Positions 24,678-33,866 of a stretch of 61,166 bases of DNA are shown piece by piece. The position numbers were made by a program, and so were the translations under genes. Source of the DNA: JBCBEX01 sp038528235. GTDB taxonomy: Bacteria; Bacteroidota; Rhodothermia; Rhodothermales; Rubricoccaceae. Location: positions 1 to 61,166 of the forward strand of contig JBCBEX010000016.1 of assembly GCA_038528235.1 (NCBI GenBank), read 5' to 3'. The notes below the pieces were generated by a model that saw only the letters and a program-made list of their open reading frames with translations, was not told where the DNA came from and made no database searches. Position 1 is the first letter of the stretch. Every line of letters starts with the position of its first letter.

Positions 24678-27155
24678 TCACCGCCACGCGACCTCGTCGA
24701 TGGTCGTGCCGTCGGAGCGCAGCCATACCGCGCCGAAATCGGCCGTCTGGGCGACGGTGGCCCCAGCGTGCTCCCACCGCTCGATGACCTCGGCGTGCGG
24801 AAGCCGGTAGCGGTTGCGCCGCCCCACGCTCACAACGGCGCGGGTATGCTCCATCGTCGCGTGTTCGACAAACGCGGGCGTCGAGCTCGTCCGCGAGCCG
24901 TGATGACCTACCTGCACGACATCGCTTGCCAAGAACGATCCGTAGCGCGCGACGAGGTAGGCTTCGGCCTCAGCCTCACCGTCGCCGGTGAAGAGCCACG
25001 AGGTTTCGCCGTGGACGACGCGCAGCGCGAGCGACGCTTCGTTGGCATCAGAGAACGATGCCGTAGGCGCATGAAGCCACTGGATCCGCACGCTCGGGTC
25101 GAGGTCGAGCGTCGTGCCGCCGGCGGGTGTACGGACGGGCACACCGTGCATTTCAGCTGCAGCGAGCAAGTCGTGCCAGAGGTCGGCGTCGCTATCGAGG
25201 CCATTTGTGTAGATGGCGCCTACGGGCAGCGCGTCGAGGAGCGCCTGCGCCCCGCCATAGTGATCGGCATGCGCGTGGGTGAGGATGAGCGCGTCGAGGC
25301 GGTCGATCCCGTGGCGTTGAAGGTGCGGCAGAATCGTCCAGGTACCTTGGTCGGCGAAGTCGTCCCGCACGCCAGCGTCGATCAGCACCGTACGGCCGCG
25401 CGGTGTCACCACGAGCGTCGCATCGCCCTGCCCCACGTCGAAGAACACGACCTCCATGCGCGGATGGGTGTCGGTGAACACAGGTCGTCCCAGTGCGACG
25501 GTGACCAGTATCATGCTGAGCACAGCGGTTCGCCAGCGCCACCGAGGCCGCGGCCAGGCGGCAAGCGCGAGCAACGCGGCGACGCCACCGGCTACCAGCC
25601 ATGGGTCGCGCACGAAGCCCGTGAACGTCCAGCCCCCCAGCCAGTGATTACCGACCTCGGCCGTGCCGAGTAGGAGCGCCGTACCCACCTCCGCGGCTCC
25701 ACCATACGCAGTCGCGAGTGCGCCTGCCCACCCCGCCGTAGCCACCGTGAGCAACCCTGCAAGCAGGACCGCTGCCGTGAGGTGGATGGCCACCAAGTTG
25801 AGCACGAGCCCCGCGAGCGGTACCGCTCCGAAGTGGTAGGCCAAAACCGGAGCCGTGGCCAGCGTTGCGGCGATAGTCGCGTTGGTGCTCTGGAGTGCCC
25901 ACCGCCATCGCGACGGCTGCCACCACCGTGCTGGCGTCCACCGCTCAGCCAGCGGCGTGAGAAGCACGAGGCCTGTCACTGCTGAGAACGAGAGCTGGAA
26001 CCCCACATCGAACAGCGCTGCGGGACGAACGACGAGCAGCACGACGGCTGCGAGCCCCAGCGTGTTGAGCGCGTCTGTTTGCCGCTGGAGTACCCCGCCC
26101 GCGATGAAAAGCGTTGCCATCACGAAGGCGCGCACGACCGACGTGGGTGCGCCCGTCAGGAGGACGTAGCCCCCCAGCACCGCGAGCGTGACAAGCGCAC
26201 GGATGTACTCCATCGTCCGCCACCGCAGTCCGATGCGCAGCAGCAGCGGCTTGAGAAGGTGAAACAGCGCCAGCCCGACGAGCAGGACGTGCAGGCCCGA
26301 CACGGCGAGGAGGTGCATCAAGCCCGTCTGCCGAAACGCATCCTGCGTCTCCGGATCGAGCGCGCTACGGTCGGCGAGGAGAAGTGCGCACAGTAGCGCC
26401 TGCGCATCAGGCATGTGAATATGCGTAGCGACGGCCGTGCGCACATAGCGCTGCGCCGAGGCGGTGATGCTCTGAAGCGTGTTCGCGTCGCTATCCAGGA
26501 CGGCAAGCGCCTCGGCACCGTAGAGCGCGAGCGTCGCGTGCACGTTCTGGCGGCGGAGGTAGGCGCCGTAGTCGAAGTCAGCGGGGTTGCGCTTTGTGGG
26601 AAGCGGCCGCAACTGGCTCGTGACTTCGAGGCGGTCGCCGAGGGCAAGTGTTGGATAAACGACAGGGCCGCCACCGTAACGCGGCTGACGTAGCGTCACC
26701 TGCGCCCGTCCCGTGATGAGCGTGCTAGAGCCATCTGTGGCCGCTGAATCGACGCTGAGCCACAGGCGCGTGCCGGAACGGGCCTCGACGGGCGCCTCAG
26801 CAACGGTGCCCCACAGCGTGACGGCTGCGCGCGACGAATCGCTCCAGGCAGCGACGTGCGCGATGTCGTGGCTGGGAAGCTGCTCCCACCCGGCGTACCG
26901 TGCAGCTCCCGCGACGACGATGAAGCCGAACGTAAGCCCGGTCAGCGCAAGGGGGCGCAGCGTCACGAGCCGCCGACGCGGTACGAAGACAAGCCCCATC
27001 GCGGCAGCCCACAGCAGGATGGCAAGCGTGAGCCATCCGTCTAGGGTCGTGTCAGATAGGGCGCCTACGCCAATGCCACCGCCGAGGAGCAAGGCCGCCG
27101 TCAGCATCGGACGGGCCGTCCAGCAAAACGGTGGGAGTGGGAGCGACGAAGGCAT
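24678..27155 (-). CDS. comEC: ComEC/Rec2-family DNA uptake channel
   Basis: 825 residues from ATG 27155; a longer frame from GTG 27260 lacks family features. N-terminal membrane helices and an OB-like DUF4131 domain (WGTVAEAPVEARSGTRLWLSVD ... NPADFDYGAYLRRQNV) are followed by the competence membrane domain (LLADRSALDPETQDAFRQTGLMHLLAVSGLHV, GAPTSVVRAFVMA) and a C-terminal metallo-beta-lactamase domain with LTHAHADHYGG (about 625-635), LFTGDGEAE and VGHHGSRTSS. All three parts are present, so it is a full-length channel expected to carry single-stranded DNA across the inner membrane; the hydrolase domain may degrade the non-transported strand. It diverges from nusB. Confidence 0.95.
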   Translation of the reverse strand: MPSSLPLPPFCWTARPMLTAALLLGGGIGVGALSDTTLDGWLTLAILLWAAAMGLVFVPRRRLVTLRPLALTGLTFGFIVVAGAARYAGWEQLPSHDIAHVAAWSDSSRAAVTLWGTVAEAPVEARSGTRLWLSVDSAATDGSSTLITGRAQVTLRQPRYGGGPVVYPTLALGDRLEVTSQLRPLPTKRNPADFDYGAYLRRQNVHATLALYGAEALAVLDSDANTLQSITASAQRYVRTAVATHIHMPDAQALLCALLLADRSALDPETQDAFRQTGLMHLLAVSGLHVLLVGLALFHLLKPLLLRIGLRWRTMEYIRALVTLAVLGGYVLLTGAPTSVVRAFVMATLFIAGGVLQRQTDALNTLGLAAVVLLVVRPAALFDVGFQLSFSAVTGLVLLTPLAERWTPARWWQPSRWRWALQSTNATIAATLATAPVLAYHFGAVPLAGLVLNLVAIHLTAAVLLAGLLTVATAGWAGALATAYGGAAEVGTALLLGTAEVGNHWLGGWTFTGFVRDPWLVAGGVAALLALAAWPRPRWRWRTAVLSMILVTVALGRPVFTDTHPRMEVVFFDVGQGDATLVVTPRGRTVLIDAGVRDDFADQGTWTILPHLQRHGIDRLDALILTHAHADHYGGAQALLDALPVGAIYTNGLDSDADLWHDLLAAAEMHGVPVRTPAGGTTLDLDPSVRIQWLHAPTASFSDANEASLALRVVHGETSWLFTGDGEAEAEAYLVARYGSFLASDVVQVGHHGSRTSSTPAFVEHATMEHTRAVVSVGRRNRYRLPHAEVIERWEHAGATVAQTADFGAVWLRSDGTTIDEVAWR

Positions 27156-27388
27156 TGGGCGAACGAGAGAACAAACCGCATCAGCAGCATCGTCCAAGAC
27201 ACCACGCTCGGTGTTTTCATAACCTGCGTTCTCTTTCGCGACTCCAAACCCTCCACGCACGGTCTCGCGGGACGCCCGCGTATCTTGCGTGAAGCGCGAG
27301 CGTCGCTGGGACCCTCCACCCCAGACGCCGTACCATCCCGCGCCGACTTCGTTGGCATCACGCCTCTCTCCGCTCTCAGCCCCGACCT

Positions 27389-27853
27389 ATGAGCACCCGC
27401 CGCGAAGCCCGCGAGCGTACGCTGCAAGCCCTCTACGCGCGCGAACTCAGCGACGACGCCCCGGAGCATGTCCTCCGCACGGTCGTGGAGCCGCACCTCG
27501 ACGAGAAGGCGCAGCGCTTCGCCGAAAAGCTGTTCCTCCGCACGCTCGACCACGCCGAGGCTGCCGAGGAACTCATCGACCGCTACGTCGAGAACTGGGA
27601 GGTCGAGCGCCTTGCCCTGGTGGACCGGCTGCTCCTCCGGCTCGCCATCGGCGAATTCTTAGGCTTCCCGGACATCCCGCCCAAGGTGTCGATCAACGAG
27701 GCACTCGACATTGCCAAGCGCTACAGCACGCCACGCAGCGCGCACTTCCTCAACGGCGTTCTCGACGCAGTCCTGAAAGAACTCATCGAGACGAATCGTC
27801 TCAAGAAGTCCGGGCGCGGCCTCGTCGGAATGCCCACGTTCACATCGTCCTAG
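27389..27853 (+). CDS. nusB: Transcription antitermination factor NusB
   Basis: 154 residues, normal length. All-helical RNA-binding fold: STRREARERTLQALYARELS at the N terminus, then LIDRYVENWEVERLALVDRLLLRLAIGEFL, and KVSINEALDIAKRYSTPRSAHFLNGVLDAV, the conserved C-terminal signature. It binds boxA RNA with NusE (S10) during rRNA transcription. The phosphoesterase gene downstream starts 136 bases later on the same strand. Confidence 0.96.
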   Translation: MSTRREARERTLQALYARELSDDAPEHVLRTVVEPHLDEKAQRFAEKLFLRTLDHAEAAEELIDRYVENWEVERLALVDRLLLRLAIGEFLGFPDIPPKVSINEALDIAKRYSTPRSAHFLNGVLDAVLKELIETNRLKKSGRGLVGMPTFTSS

Positions 27854-27988
27854 CAGGTTCCTGACTTTTTTGACGATGCGGCGTGATCTGTTTCGCGGGT
27901 GGACCGCGCTACAAGGAAGCGAGCCCTACTTCTGCGTGCTAGGTCGACCCTGCGGCCTGCCCACCTCCACCACGTCCTTTCCCCAACG

Positions 27989-28642
27989 ATGACCCACCTC
28001 GCCATCGGCGATGTGCATGGGTGCCTGCGTACCCTCGACGCGCTTCTCGACCGGCTCGCGCCGCCGTCGAACGTGCCGCTTGTGTTCGTCGGCGACTACA
28101 TCGACCGGGGCCCGAATTCGCGGGGCGTGATCGATCGGCTGCTGCGCCTCGAACAGGAGCATCCCTGCGTCTTCCTGCGCGGCAACCACGACCAGATGAT
28201 GCTGGACTTCGTGGCCGACGCCGACCTCGAACTGTGGCGCATCAACGGCGGCCTCTCGACGCTGGCCAACTACATGGAGCGCGATCGACTCCGCATCCCC
28301 GACGCACACGTCGACTTTATGCAGCGGACGGCGCTCTACCACGAGACCGAGGCCTTCGTCTTCGTCCACGCCGGACTGCGTCCTGACCTGAGTATCGCCG
28401 ACAACCTTCGCTTCGGCACAGCGGAGACGTTCCTCTGGGAGCGCAGCCACCTCAACGCCGACCTGAGCGGCTGGGAGAAGACGGTCGTTTGCGGCCACAC
28501 GCCGGTGTCGACGCCCATCAATCAGCCCAAGCTCATCGATATCGACACGGGCTGTGTCTACCACCACCGCCCCGGCTACGGCATCCTGACGGCCGTACAG
28601 CTTCCGGAGCGGGTGTTTGTGCAGGTGCCGTTTCAGGAATAA
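27989..28642 (+). CDS. Metallophosphoesterase of the Ser/Thr phosphatase (PrpA/ApaH-like) family
   Basis: 217 residues from ATG 27989; the GTG-started extension upstream is not conserved-looking. The dimetal phosphoesterase motifs are complete: GDVHG (7-11), GDYIDRGPNS (35-44), GNHD (65-68), a later His in FVHAGLRP and GHTPVSTP. It is the size of bacterial PPP-type phosphatases acting on phosphoproteins or dinucleoside polyphosphates; the substrate is not determined. It converges with murQ, 23 bases apart. Confidence 0.9.
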   Translation: MTHLAIGDVHGCLRTLDALLDRLAPPSNVPLVFVGDYIDRGPNSRGVIDRLLRLEQEHPCVFLRGNHDQMMLDFVADADLELWRINGGLSTLANYMERDRLRIPDAHVDFMQRTALYHETEAFVFVHAGLRPDLSIADNLRFGTAETFLWERSHLNADLSGWEKTVVCGHTPVSTPINQPKLIDIDTGCVYHHRPGYGILTAVQLPERVFVQVPFQE

Positions 28643-28665
28643 CGACCGCGCTTTTCGATTCTACG

Positions 28666-29592
28666 TTAGTCGGTGATCGCGCTGCGCACGAAGCCGTCCG
28701 CACCGGTGAGGCGGCGTCGGGCTTCCTCGACGCCGACCTCGGCGAGGAGCATGACGAGCGCCGTCTTCACATGGCCGTCTGCAGCGTCGAGCGTCGCCTT
28801 CGCCGTGTCATAGTCGGCGCCCGTGGCGAGCATCACGATCCGCTTCGAGCGCTCGACGAGCTTGAGGTTCGACATCTGGAGGTCTACCATCATGTTTTCG
28901 TAGACCTTACCAATCTTGACCATCGAGATAGTGGTGAGCGCGTTGAGGACGAGCTTGGTGGCTGTCCCGCTCTTCATCCGCGTCGAGCCCATGATGGGTT
29001 CGGGGCCGACAGCCGGGCAAATCGCTACGTCGGTGATGTCGTGCAGGTCGAAGCGCTCGCGCGGGTTGCACGTCACAAAGAGCGTCGTCGCGCCGATCTC
29101 GTGCGCGCGTCGTACTGCCCCGACCACGAACGGCGTACGGCGGCTCGCCGCGATGCCGCACACGACGTCGTCGGCCGTCACGTTGGCCTCGTCGATGGCG
29201 GTGGCTCCGTCCTCCTCGTGGTCTTCTGCGCCTTCCTGCGAACGGAAGACGGCAGGCGTGCCCCCGGCGATGAGGCCTTGCACCATCTCCGGCGGCGTGC
29301 CATAGGTCGGCGGGCACTCCGAGGCGTCGAGGATGCCGAGGCGTCCGCTCGTTCCGGCGCCGACGTAGATCAGCCGTCCCCCCTTCTTGAACGCAGCTAC
29401 GATGCGATCGACCGCCTCAGCGATGTGGGGGAGCTCAGGCTTCACCGCGGCCACGGCGATGCGGTCCTCGTTGTGTAGCATCCGCACGGCGTCGAGCGTG
29501 GAGGCCTCGTCGATGTGCATCGTGCGGGGGTTGCGCTGCTCGGTGGCCAGGCGCTGGAGCTGCTCGAAGAGATCGTTGGGGACGGTAGACAT
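28666..29592 (-). CDS. murQ: N-acetylmuramic acid 6-phosphate etherase
   Basis: 308 residues from ATG 29592, the usual length. SIS-domain fold: GRLIYVGAGTSGRLGILDASECPPTYG (about 72-98, Glu 92 as the expected catalytic residue), AGGTPAVFRSQEGAEDHEEDG, GIAASRRTPFVVGA, and the signature VGPEPIMGSTRMKSGTATKLVLNAL. It cleaves the lactyl ether of MurNAc-6-phosphate to give GlcNAc-6-phosphate and D-lactate in cell-wall recycling. It starts 13 bases after the stop of the CHAT-TPR gene on the same strand, so cotranscription is likely. Confidence 0.97.
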   Translation of the reverse strand: MSTVPNDLFEQLQRLATEQRNPRTMHIDEASTLDAVRMLHNEDRIAVAAVKPELPHIAEAVDRIVAAFKKGGRLIYVGAGTSGRLGILDASECPPTYGTPPEMVQGLIAGGTPAVFRSQEGAEDHEEDGATAIDEANVTADDVVCGIAASRRTPFVVGAVRRAHEIGATTLFVTCNPRERFDLHDITDVAICPAVGPEPIMGSTRMKSGTATKLVLNALTTISMVKIGKVYENMMVDLQMSNLKLVERSKRIVMLATGADYDTAKATLDAADGHVKTALVMLLAEVGVEEARRRLTGADGFVRSAITD

Positions 29593-29605
29593 GGCGGAGG
29601 AGTCG

Positions 29606-32317
29606 TCAGAGAGCCGCGTAGCGGCGCGCATAGTGCAGAGTGCCTGCAAGGAGCGTGGCGCCAAAGAGCAGCCACACCCAGGGGAAGCGCGGAGGTATGT
29701 CGAGTGGGGTGACGTCGCCCTGGATCGTCAGGCCTCCCCAGTAGGCGGGATGGGCAAGAGCCCCGTCGTACCGGTTGAGGTAGTCGAGTTGGGCACGCTG
29801 CAGCGCACGATCTTTCGAGAGCCCGTCGGCGAGGTAGCCGTAGAATGCCGCCACGAGTTCGGCCATGGCGGCGTCGTTGACCGGCCACGCAGTCGCGAGC
29901 ACGCTGCGCGCCCCAGCGGCTTGGAAGGCATATTGCAAGCCGATCACGCCCTCGCTGAGGTGCGCTTTGCCCTCAGCGGTGCTGCATGCGCTCAGCAGCA
30001 CCAGGTCGGCGGCCAGAGACGCCTGCTGGATCTCGGAGAGGTAGAGGCGGCTCGAGGACCCAGGCTCAGCCTTATCGGACGCCAGGACGACGTAGCTGCT
30101 CATCGGGGCGTCGGAGTCGACCAGCGCATGGGAGGCGAGGTGCAGCACGCGCGCTCGGGTCGCCTCTGCGAAGAACGCGCTCTTCGTGGCAGCGCTGTCG
30201 AGGAGAAGCAGGCCGCCCAGGTGCCGATGCGCTGTCCGTAGCTCAGACTCCACCAGCGGCAGCGAGACAAATGAAGCAGATGGGTCGCCCCCCGAGCGCA
30301 AGGCCAACGAGCGCGATTCTGACGGACGGTCGAAGGTGGTTCTTCCCAATGCGAGCAGATCTAGGTTCGGGTCTGTCTCCCGGTAGTCCGCCGCGAAGAA
30401 AGACGCCGCCGAGAGCGCCGTGGCAAGAGCATGCCGGCGGACGAGATAGGGAGGCGGGATGCCGGGAGAAGCCGCTGCTGTTGTTAGGAGGGCAAAGGGA
30501 AGACCGGCGAGAACACCCTCGGGAATGACCACGAGTGCGTCGGTATCATCCAGCACCGATTCAAACGGACCAAGCAGTACGCGGTACAGTTCGTGAAACG
30601 GCGCGGGGTCGTAGGCCCCCGGCGCCACGTACGCAGCAGCGGCAAGGTTCGAGACCGTGGGGGATGACAGGGGCGAGACGGCCAGCGTATCAGCGGTCAA
30701 GACGAAAACGGCGCCTTCTTCCTCATCGAGGAAAAACGTGACGAGTGCGCGTCGCTGTGGCCGTAGCATGGTCTGCATCGCCTCGACTGGGCGACGCGCT
30801 GCCGGCGGCTCTGCTGACGCTGACACCAGCGCCGACACGGAATCGATGGCAAGCTGCGCGCGCTGAACGTCTAAAGCGAGTCGGCTCCGCCCGGCTACGC
30901 TGAGGTCGGCGTGGTCGAGAGCACGTCGCGCCTCTTCTTGGACCGTGACAAGGCTGTCGAGTGTGGCACGACGGCGTGGGGTCAGCACAGCACGTCGCTT
31001 GGCTGCGTCGCGGAGGTCGCGGAAGTAGCGGGCGCGGCTATCGTCTAGGGTGGCGAAGGCCTCGGCATGGCGACCTTGCCGAAGGTAGAGACGAACCAGG
31101 GCACGGAAGGGGCGCTGCCCTTCCACCCAGGCCGCCGGTGCGACGTCCATGAGCCCGTAGCGCGCCCGCCCGTCGAGCGCGTACCGCATGGCCCGCTGGT
31201 AGTACGCCTCTGCGTCGGCGTACCGCTCCGAAGCCAGGGAACCAGAAAGCGTGTTAGCCTCTGCCTCCGCCACCGTCCCAAGTGTGAAGTGAGCGGTCTC
31301 CAGATCACGCAAGTCGCCCGACGCCTCAGCGGCAACGCGCGCCCGATGCGCCGCAGTATGGGCTCCGGCATGATCGCCCTGACCTGATCGTGTCAGACTA
31401 CGCTCCTTGTGGTAGAAAATCGAGTACACAGGATAGTCCTCCAGTGGAATATCCAACGCGTCGATCCGATCCAGATACCGCTCAGCCACCTCTGGTAGGT
31501 CTAGGTGACGATACACGGTGCTCAGTTCTGTGAGAGCCGCCAAGATCTGCTGACGGGCTCCAGCGTCAGCTTCGAATACGGATACGGCGTCCTCAAGCAA
31601 CGCGAGTGCAGCGTGCAGTAGGTCGGTGCGCTGCGGCGAGAGCAGGGTAGCTTGCCTCACATAGAGCTGGCCTCTCCGAAAGTGTAGGACGGCACGGAGA
31701 GACGCATGGGACGCATCGAGCGCCGTCGCAACGGAGTCTGCAGCGTCGAGGTAGGCCTCAGCCTCAGCCAGTCGGTTGAGAGACCCAAACCACTCTGCCG
31801 TTTCGGCAAGCTGCCAGACAGCAAAGCGCGGCGGGAGCTCGTCGGCAAGGCTCGCGGCCTCCGTGTAGGCAACGAGCGCTTCAGCGTACGCGTTCAACTC
31901 GCTCAGAGCGTAAGCATAGCGGACGAGTTGATTTGCGTGTCGCTGTGGAGTGGACAGGTCCGCCAAGTGCTCAAAGTAGTACTCCAGGACCTGGATTAAC
32001 GAGCTGTACTGTTCGAGCACGGCCAGAGCCGCGGCCTCGTACTCGCTGACCCGTGCATGCTGCTCAGTGGGCCTCTCGCCCAGACACTCGTAGGCAGAGT
32101 GAGCCGCGGACAAGACCTGTTCGAAACCCTGACCAGAGCTCGAACTGCGACGGTAGGCCTCCCTGACCTCCTGCACCTCAGTAGTGCAGGCCGTGTCCTC
32201 ACTAGGGGAAACGCCTGACTGATGGGCGCCCATGGACCAAGCCGCCGGTGCGCCGAGCGTCCAGAAAAGGACGAGATACGAGAACCTGACGGGGGGCGTG
32301 CCGATTGAGTACGACAT
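29606..32317 (-). CDS. Exported CHAT-domain (caspase-like) protein with TPR repeats
   Basis: 903 residues. An N-terminal hydrophobic segment (about 10-30) is a signal peptide or anchor. Helical TPR-type repeats follow (about 90-450), then a CHAT domain (about 590-865) with His 730 in LHLASHALVD and Cys 778 in LLSACSTAEG, the expected caspase-like dyad, and SVLATAWPVNDAAMAELVAAFY. A final membrane helix (WVWLLFGATLLAGTLHYARRY) ends the protein. Topology therefore suggests a periplasmic protease-like domain tethered to the inner membrane, unlike cytoplasmic TPR-CHAT immune effectors. It lies 13 bases upstream of murQ. The substrate is unknown. Confidence 0.85.
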   Translation of the reverse strand: MSYSIGTPPVRFSYLVLFWTLGAPAAWSMGAHQSGVSPSEDTACTTEVQEVREAYRRSSSSGQGFEQVLSAAHSAYECLGERPTEQHARVSEYEAAALAVLEQYSSLIQVLEYYFEHLADLSTPQRHANQLVRYAYALSELNAYAEALVAYTEAASLADELPPRFAVWQLAETAEWFGSLNRLAEAEAYLDAADSVATALDASHASLRAVLHFRRGQLYVRQATLLSPQRTDLLHAALALLEDAVSVFEADAGARQQILAALTELSTVYRHLDLPEVAERYLDRIDALDIPLEDYPVYSIFYHKERSLTRSGQGDHAGAHTAAHRARVAAEASGDLRDLETAHFTLGTVAEAEANTLSGSLASERYADAEAYYQRAMRYALDGRARYGLMDVAPAAWVEGQRPFRALVRLYLRQGRHAEAFATLDDSRARYFRDLRDAAKRRAVLTPRRRATLDSLVTVQEEARRALDHADLSVAGRSRLALDVQRAQLAIDSVSALVSASAEPPAARRPVEAMQTMLRPQRRALVTFFLDEEEGAVFVLTADTLAVSPLSSPTVSNLAAAAYVAPGAYDPAPFHELYRVLLGPFESVLDDTDALVVIPEGVLAGLPFALLTTAAASPGIPPPYLVRRHALATALSAASFFAADYRETDPNLDLLALGRTTFDRPSESRSLALRSGGDPSASFVSLPLVESELRTAHRHLGGLLLLDSAATKSAFFAEATRARVLHLASHALVDSDAPMSSYVVLASDKAEPGSSSRLYLSEIQQASLAADLVLLSACSTAEGKAHLSEGVIGLQYAFQAAGARSVLATAWPVNDAAMAELVAAFYGYLADGLSKDRALQRAQLDYLNRYDGALAHPAYWGGLTIQGDVTPLDIPPRFPWVWLLFGATLLAGTLHYARRYAAL

Positions 32318-32431
32318 GAGGACGTACCTAGGAGAAAAGGTTCAGATGGTTTTCGAGGGTATGCATTTGTCGTTAGCTTCGAGCGGGCGTTGCCTGTCAA
32401 ACCAACTTAATCACCTCAACCTCCTTGCACC
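32318..32431. other. Gene-free leader between CHAT gene and small ORF
   Basis: Divergent spacer. No convincing promoter motif or structure was seen; composition is distinctly less GC-rich than the coding neighbours. Confidence 0.4.
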
Positions 32432-32503
32432 ATGGATATCATCGGTTGGCTCACCGAACTCCTCCTCGGAAAAGACAATCCCCAGCCTGAAGACGTCGGT
32501 TAG
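32432..32503 (+). CDS. Possible small protein (23 residues)
   Basis: ATG 32432 to TAG 32501-32503 encodes a peptide beginning MDIIGWLTELLLGKD and ending PQPEDVG: a short amphipathic/hydrophobic helix followed by a charged, proline-containing tail. It is followed 32 bases later by a strong terminator-like hairpin (32536-32571), giving the look of a self-contained transcription unit. No homologue is recognised and there is no ribosome-binding sequence, as is normal for this phylum. It may equally be chance. Confidence 0.35.
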   Translation: MDIIGWLTELLLGKDNPQPEDVG

Positions 32504-32535
32504 AGAACGACGCACTGTAAGGTCGTTGCTATAGG

Positions 32536-32571
32536 CGAGCCGGAGGTCGAAGAGCGACCTTCGGCTCGTTT
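32536..32571 (+). terminator. Intrinsic-terminator-like hairpin before recF
   Basis: Stem cgagccggaggtcg / cgaccttcggctcg (14 pairs, one G-T wobble), loop aagag, then TTT and further Ts interrupted by CCG. It closes whatever is transcribed from the 32.3-32.5 kb spacer, just ahead of recF. Confidence 0.65.
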
Positions 32572-32590
32572 CCGTTTCATTCACGTGCCC

Positions 32591-33826
32591 ATGCACCTCC
32601 GTCGTCTCCGCCTCGTCTCGTTCCGCGCCCACGCGGAGAGCACGCTCGCGCTTGCGCCGAAGGTGAACCTGCTCACCGGCCCCAACGGTGCAGGCAAAAC
32701 CAACGTGCTGGAGGCGATCCACTACCTCTGCCTCTCCAAAAGCTTTCTCACGAGCAGCGATGCCTACGTACTCCAGCGCGACCGGCCCTTCTTCGAAGCC
32801 GAGGGCGACTTCGAGAGTGAGCGGCGGCCATCGCTGCAGGTGCGGCTCGTCTATGTCCCGGATGAAGGCAAGAAGCTGTTCGTCAACCGCGCGCCGCTGG
32901 ATCGCCTCTCCGACATCGTCGGGCAACTGCCAGTCGTGGTGATCGCGCCGGACGACTACGACCTCACAGCAGGCGGTCCCGAGGAGCGTCGCCGCTTCCT
33001 CGACAACACGCTCAGCCAGTCGAAGCCAGTCTACCTGGACGACCTGCTGAAGTACCGCCGTGCGCTCAAGCAGCGCAACGCGCTCCTGCTGCACCTGAAG
33101 CGCAACCGAGGCGCCAGCGACGCCGGGCTCGACGCCTGGACCGAGGAACTCGTTACGCTGGGCGCGCGGATCGTGGTGCGGCGCGCCCGCTTCCTCGATC
33201 GGTTCGCCGGGTTCCTCGCCGAAGCCTACGAGCAGCTTGGAGAGGTGGGCGAGGAGCCGACGTTCGACTACCAGACGTTCGCGCCGCTCCCCGATGCGCC
33301 TGCCGATGACCTCGACATAGAGGCCGTCGCCGACCTGTTCCGCCGTCACCTCGGTCGGCGCGCCCGCCAGGAGCGCGAGCGCGGCCGTACGCTCCTCGGC
33401 CCCCACCGCGACGAGATCGTGTTCAAGCTCAACGGCTTCGAGGTGCGCCCGTACGCCTCGCAAGGCCAGCACCGCACGTTTGGCCTCGCGCTCAAGCTCG
33501 CCAAGTTCTTCTATCTCAAGGACCGCCTCGACGAGACACCGCTGCTCCTCCTCGACGACGTCTTTGGCACGCTCGACGTGAAGCGGGCGCGCGTGGTGTT
33601 GGCGCTGCTGCGCTCCGAGGCTGTCGGCCAGAGCCTGCTCACGGCCGCCCGCGCCGACGCCTTCACCGACCTCATCGACTTCGACGGCGCTACGCACCGG
33701 CACCTGCGCGTGGAGGCGGGCCGCGTGCTCACGCTCGGCGTGGACAACGCGGCCCCTTCGCCAGTCCAGCCCACGGCGGCCCCGTTGCCAGACGATTCGG
33801 TGGAACCGACCCCGGCTTCGTCCTGA
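32591..33826 (+). CDS. recF: DNA replication and repair protein RecF
   Basis: 411 residues from ATG 32591 (in-frame GTG six bases earlier is the alternative). SMC-like ATPase: N terminus MHLRRLRLVSFRAHAES, Walker A GPNGAGKT (30-37), signature region YASQGQHRTFGLALKLA and Walker B PLLLLDDVFGTLD. The C-terminal extension (PAPSPVQP-like, Pro/Ser/Thr-rich) is beyond the family end. It loads RecA at gaps with RecO and RecR. recF commonly sits near the origin; the candidate oriC is 9 kb away. The M48 peptidase gene follows after 40 bases on the same strand. Confidence 0.96.
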   Translation: MHLRRLRLVSFRAHAESTLALAPKVNLLTGPNGAGKTNVLEAIHYLCLSKSFLTSSDAYVLQRDRPFFEAEGDFESERRPSLQVRLVYVPDEGKKLFVNRAPLDRLSDIVGQLPVVVIAPDDYDLTAGGPEERRRFLDNTLSQSKPVYLDDLLKYRRALKQRNALLLHLKRNRGASDAGLDAWTEELVTLGARIVVRRARFLDRFAGFLAEAYEQLGEVGEEPTFDYQTFAPLPDAPADDLDIEAVADLFRRHLGRRARQERERGRTLLGPHRDEIVFKLNGFEVRPYASQGQHRTFGLALKLAKFFYLKDRLDETPLLLLDDVFGTLDVKRARVVLALLRSEAVGQSLLTAARADAFTDLIDFDGATHRHLRVEAGRVLTLGVDNAAPSPVQPTAAPLPDDSVEPTPASS

Positions 33827-33866
33827 TATTCCACCCTGCGACTGCTCTCGTCTACCTCTCCCGACC

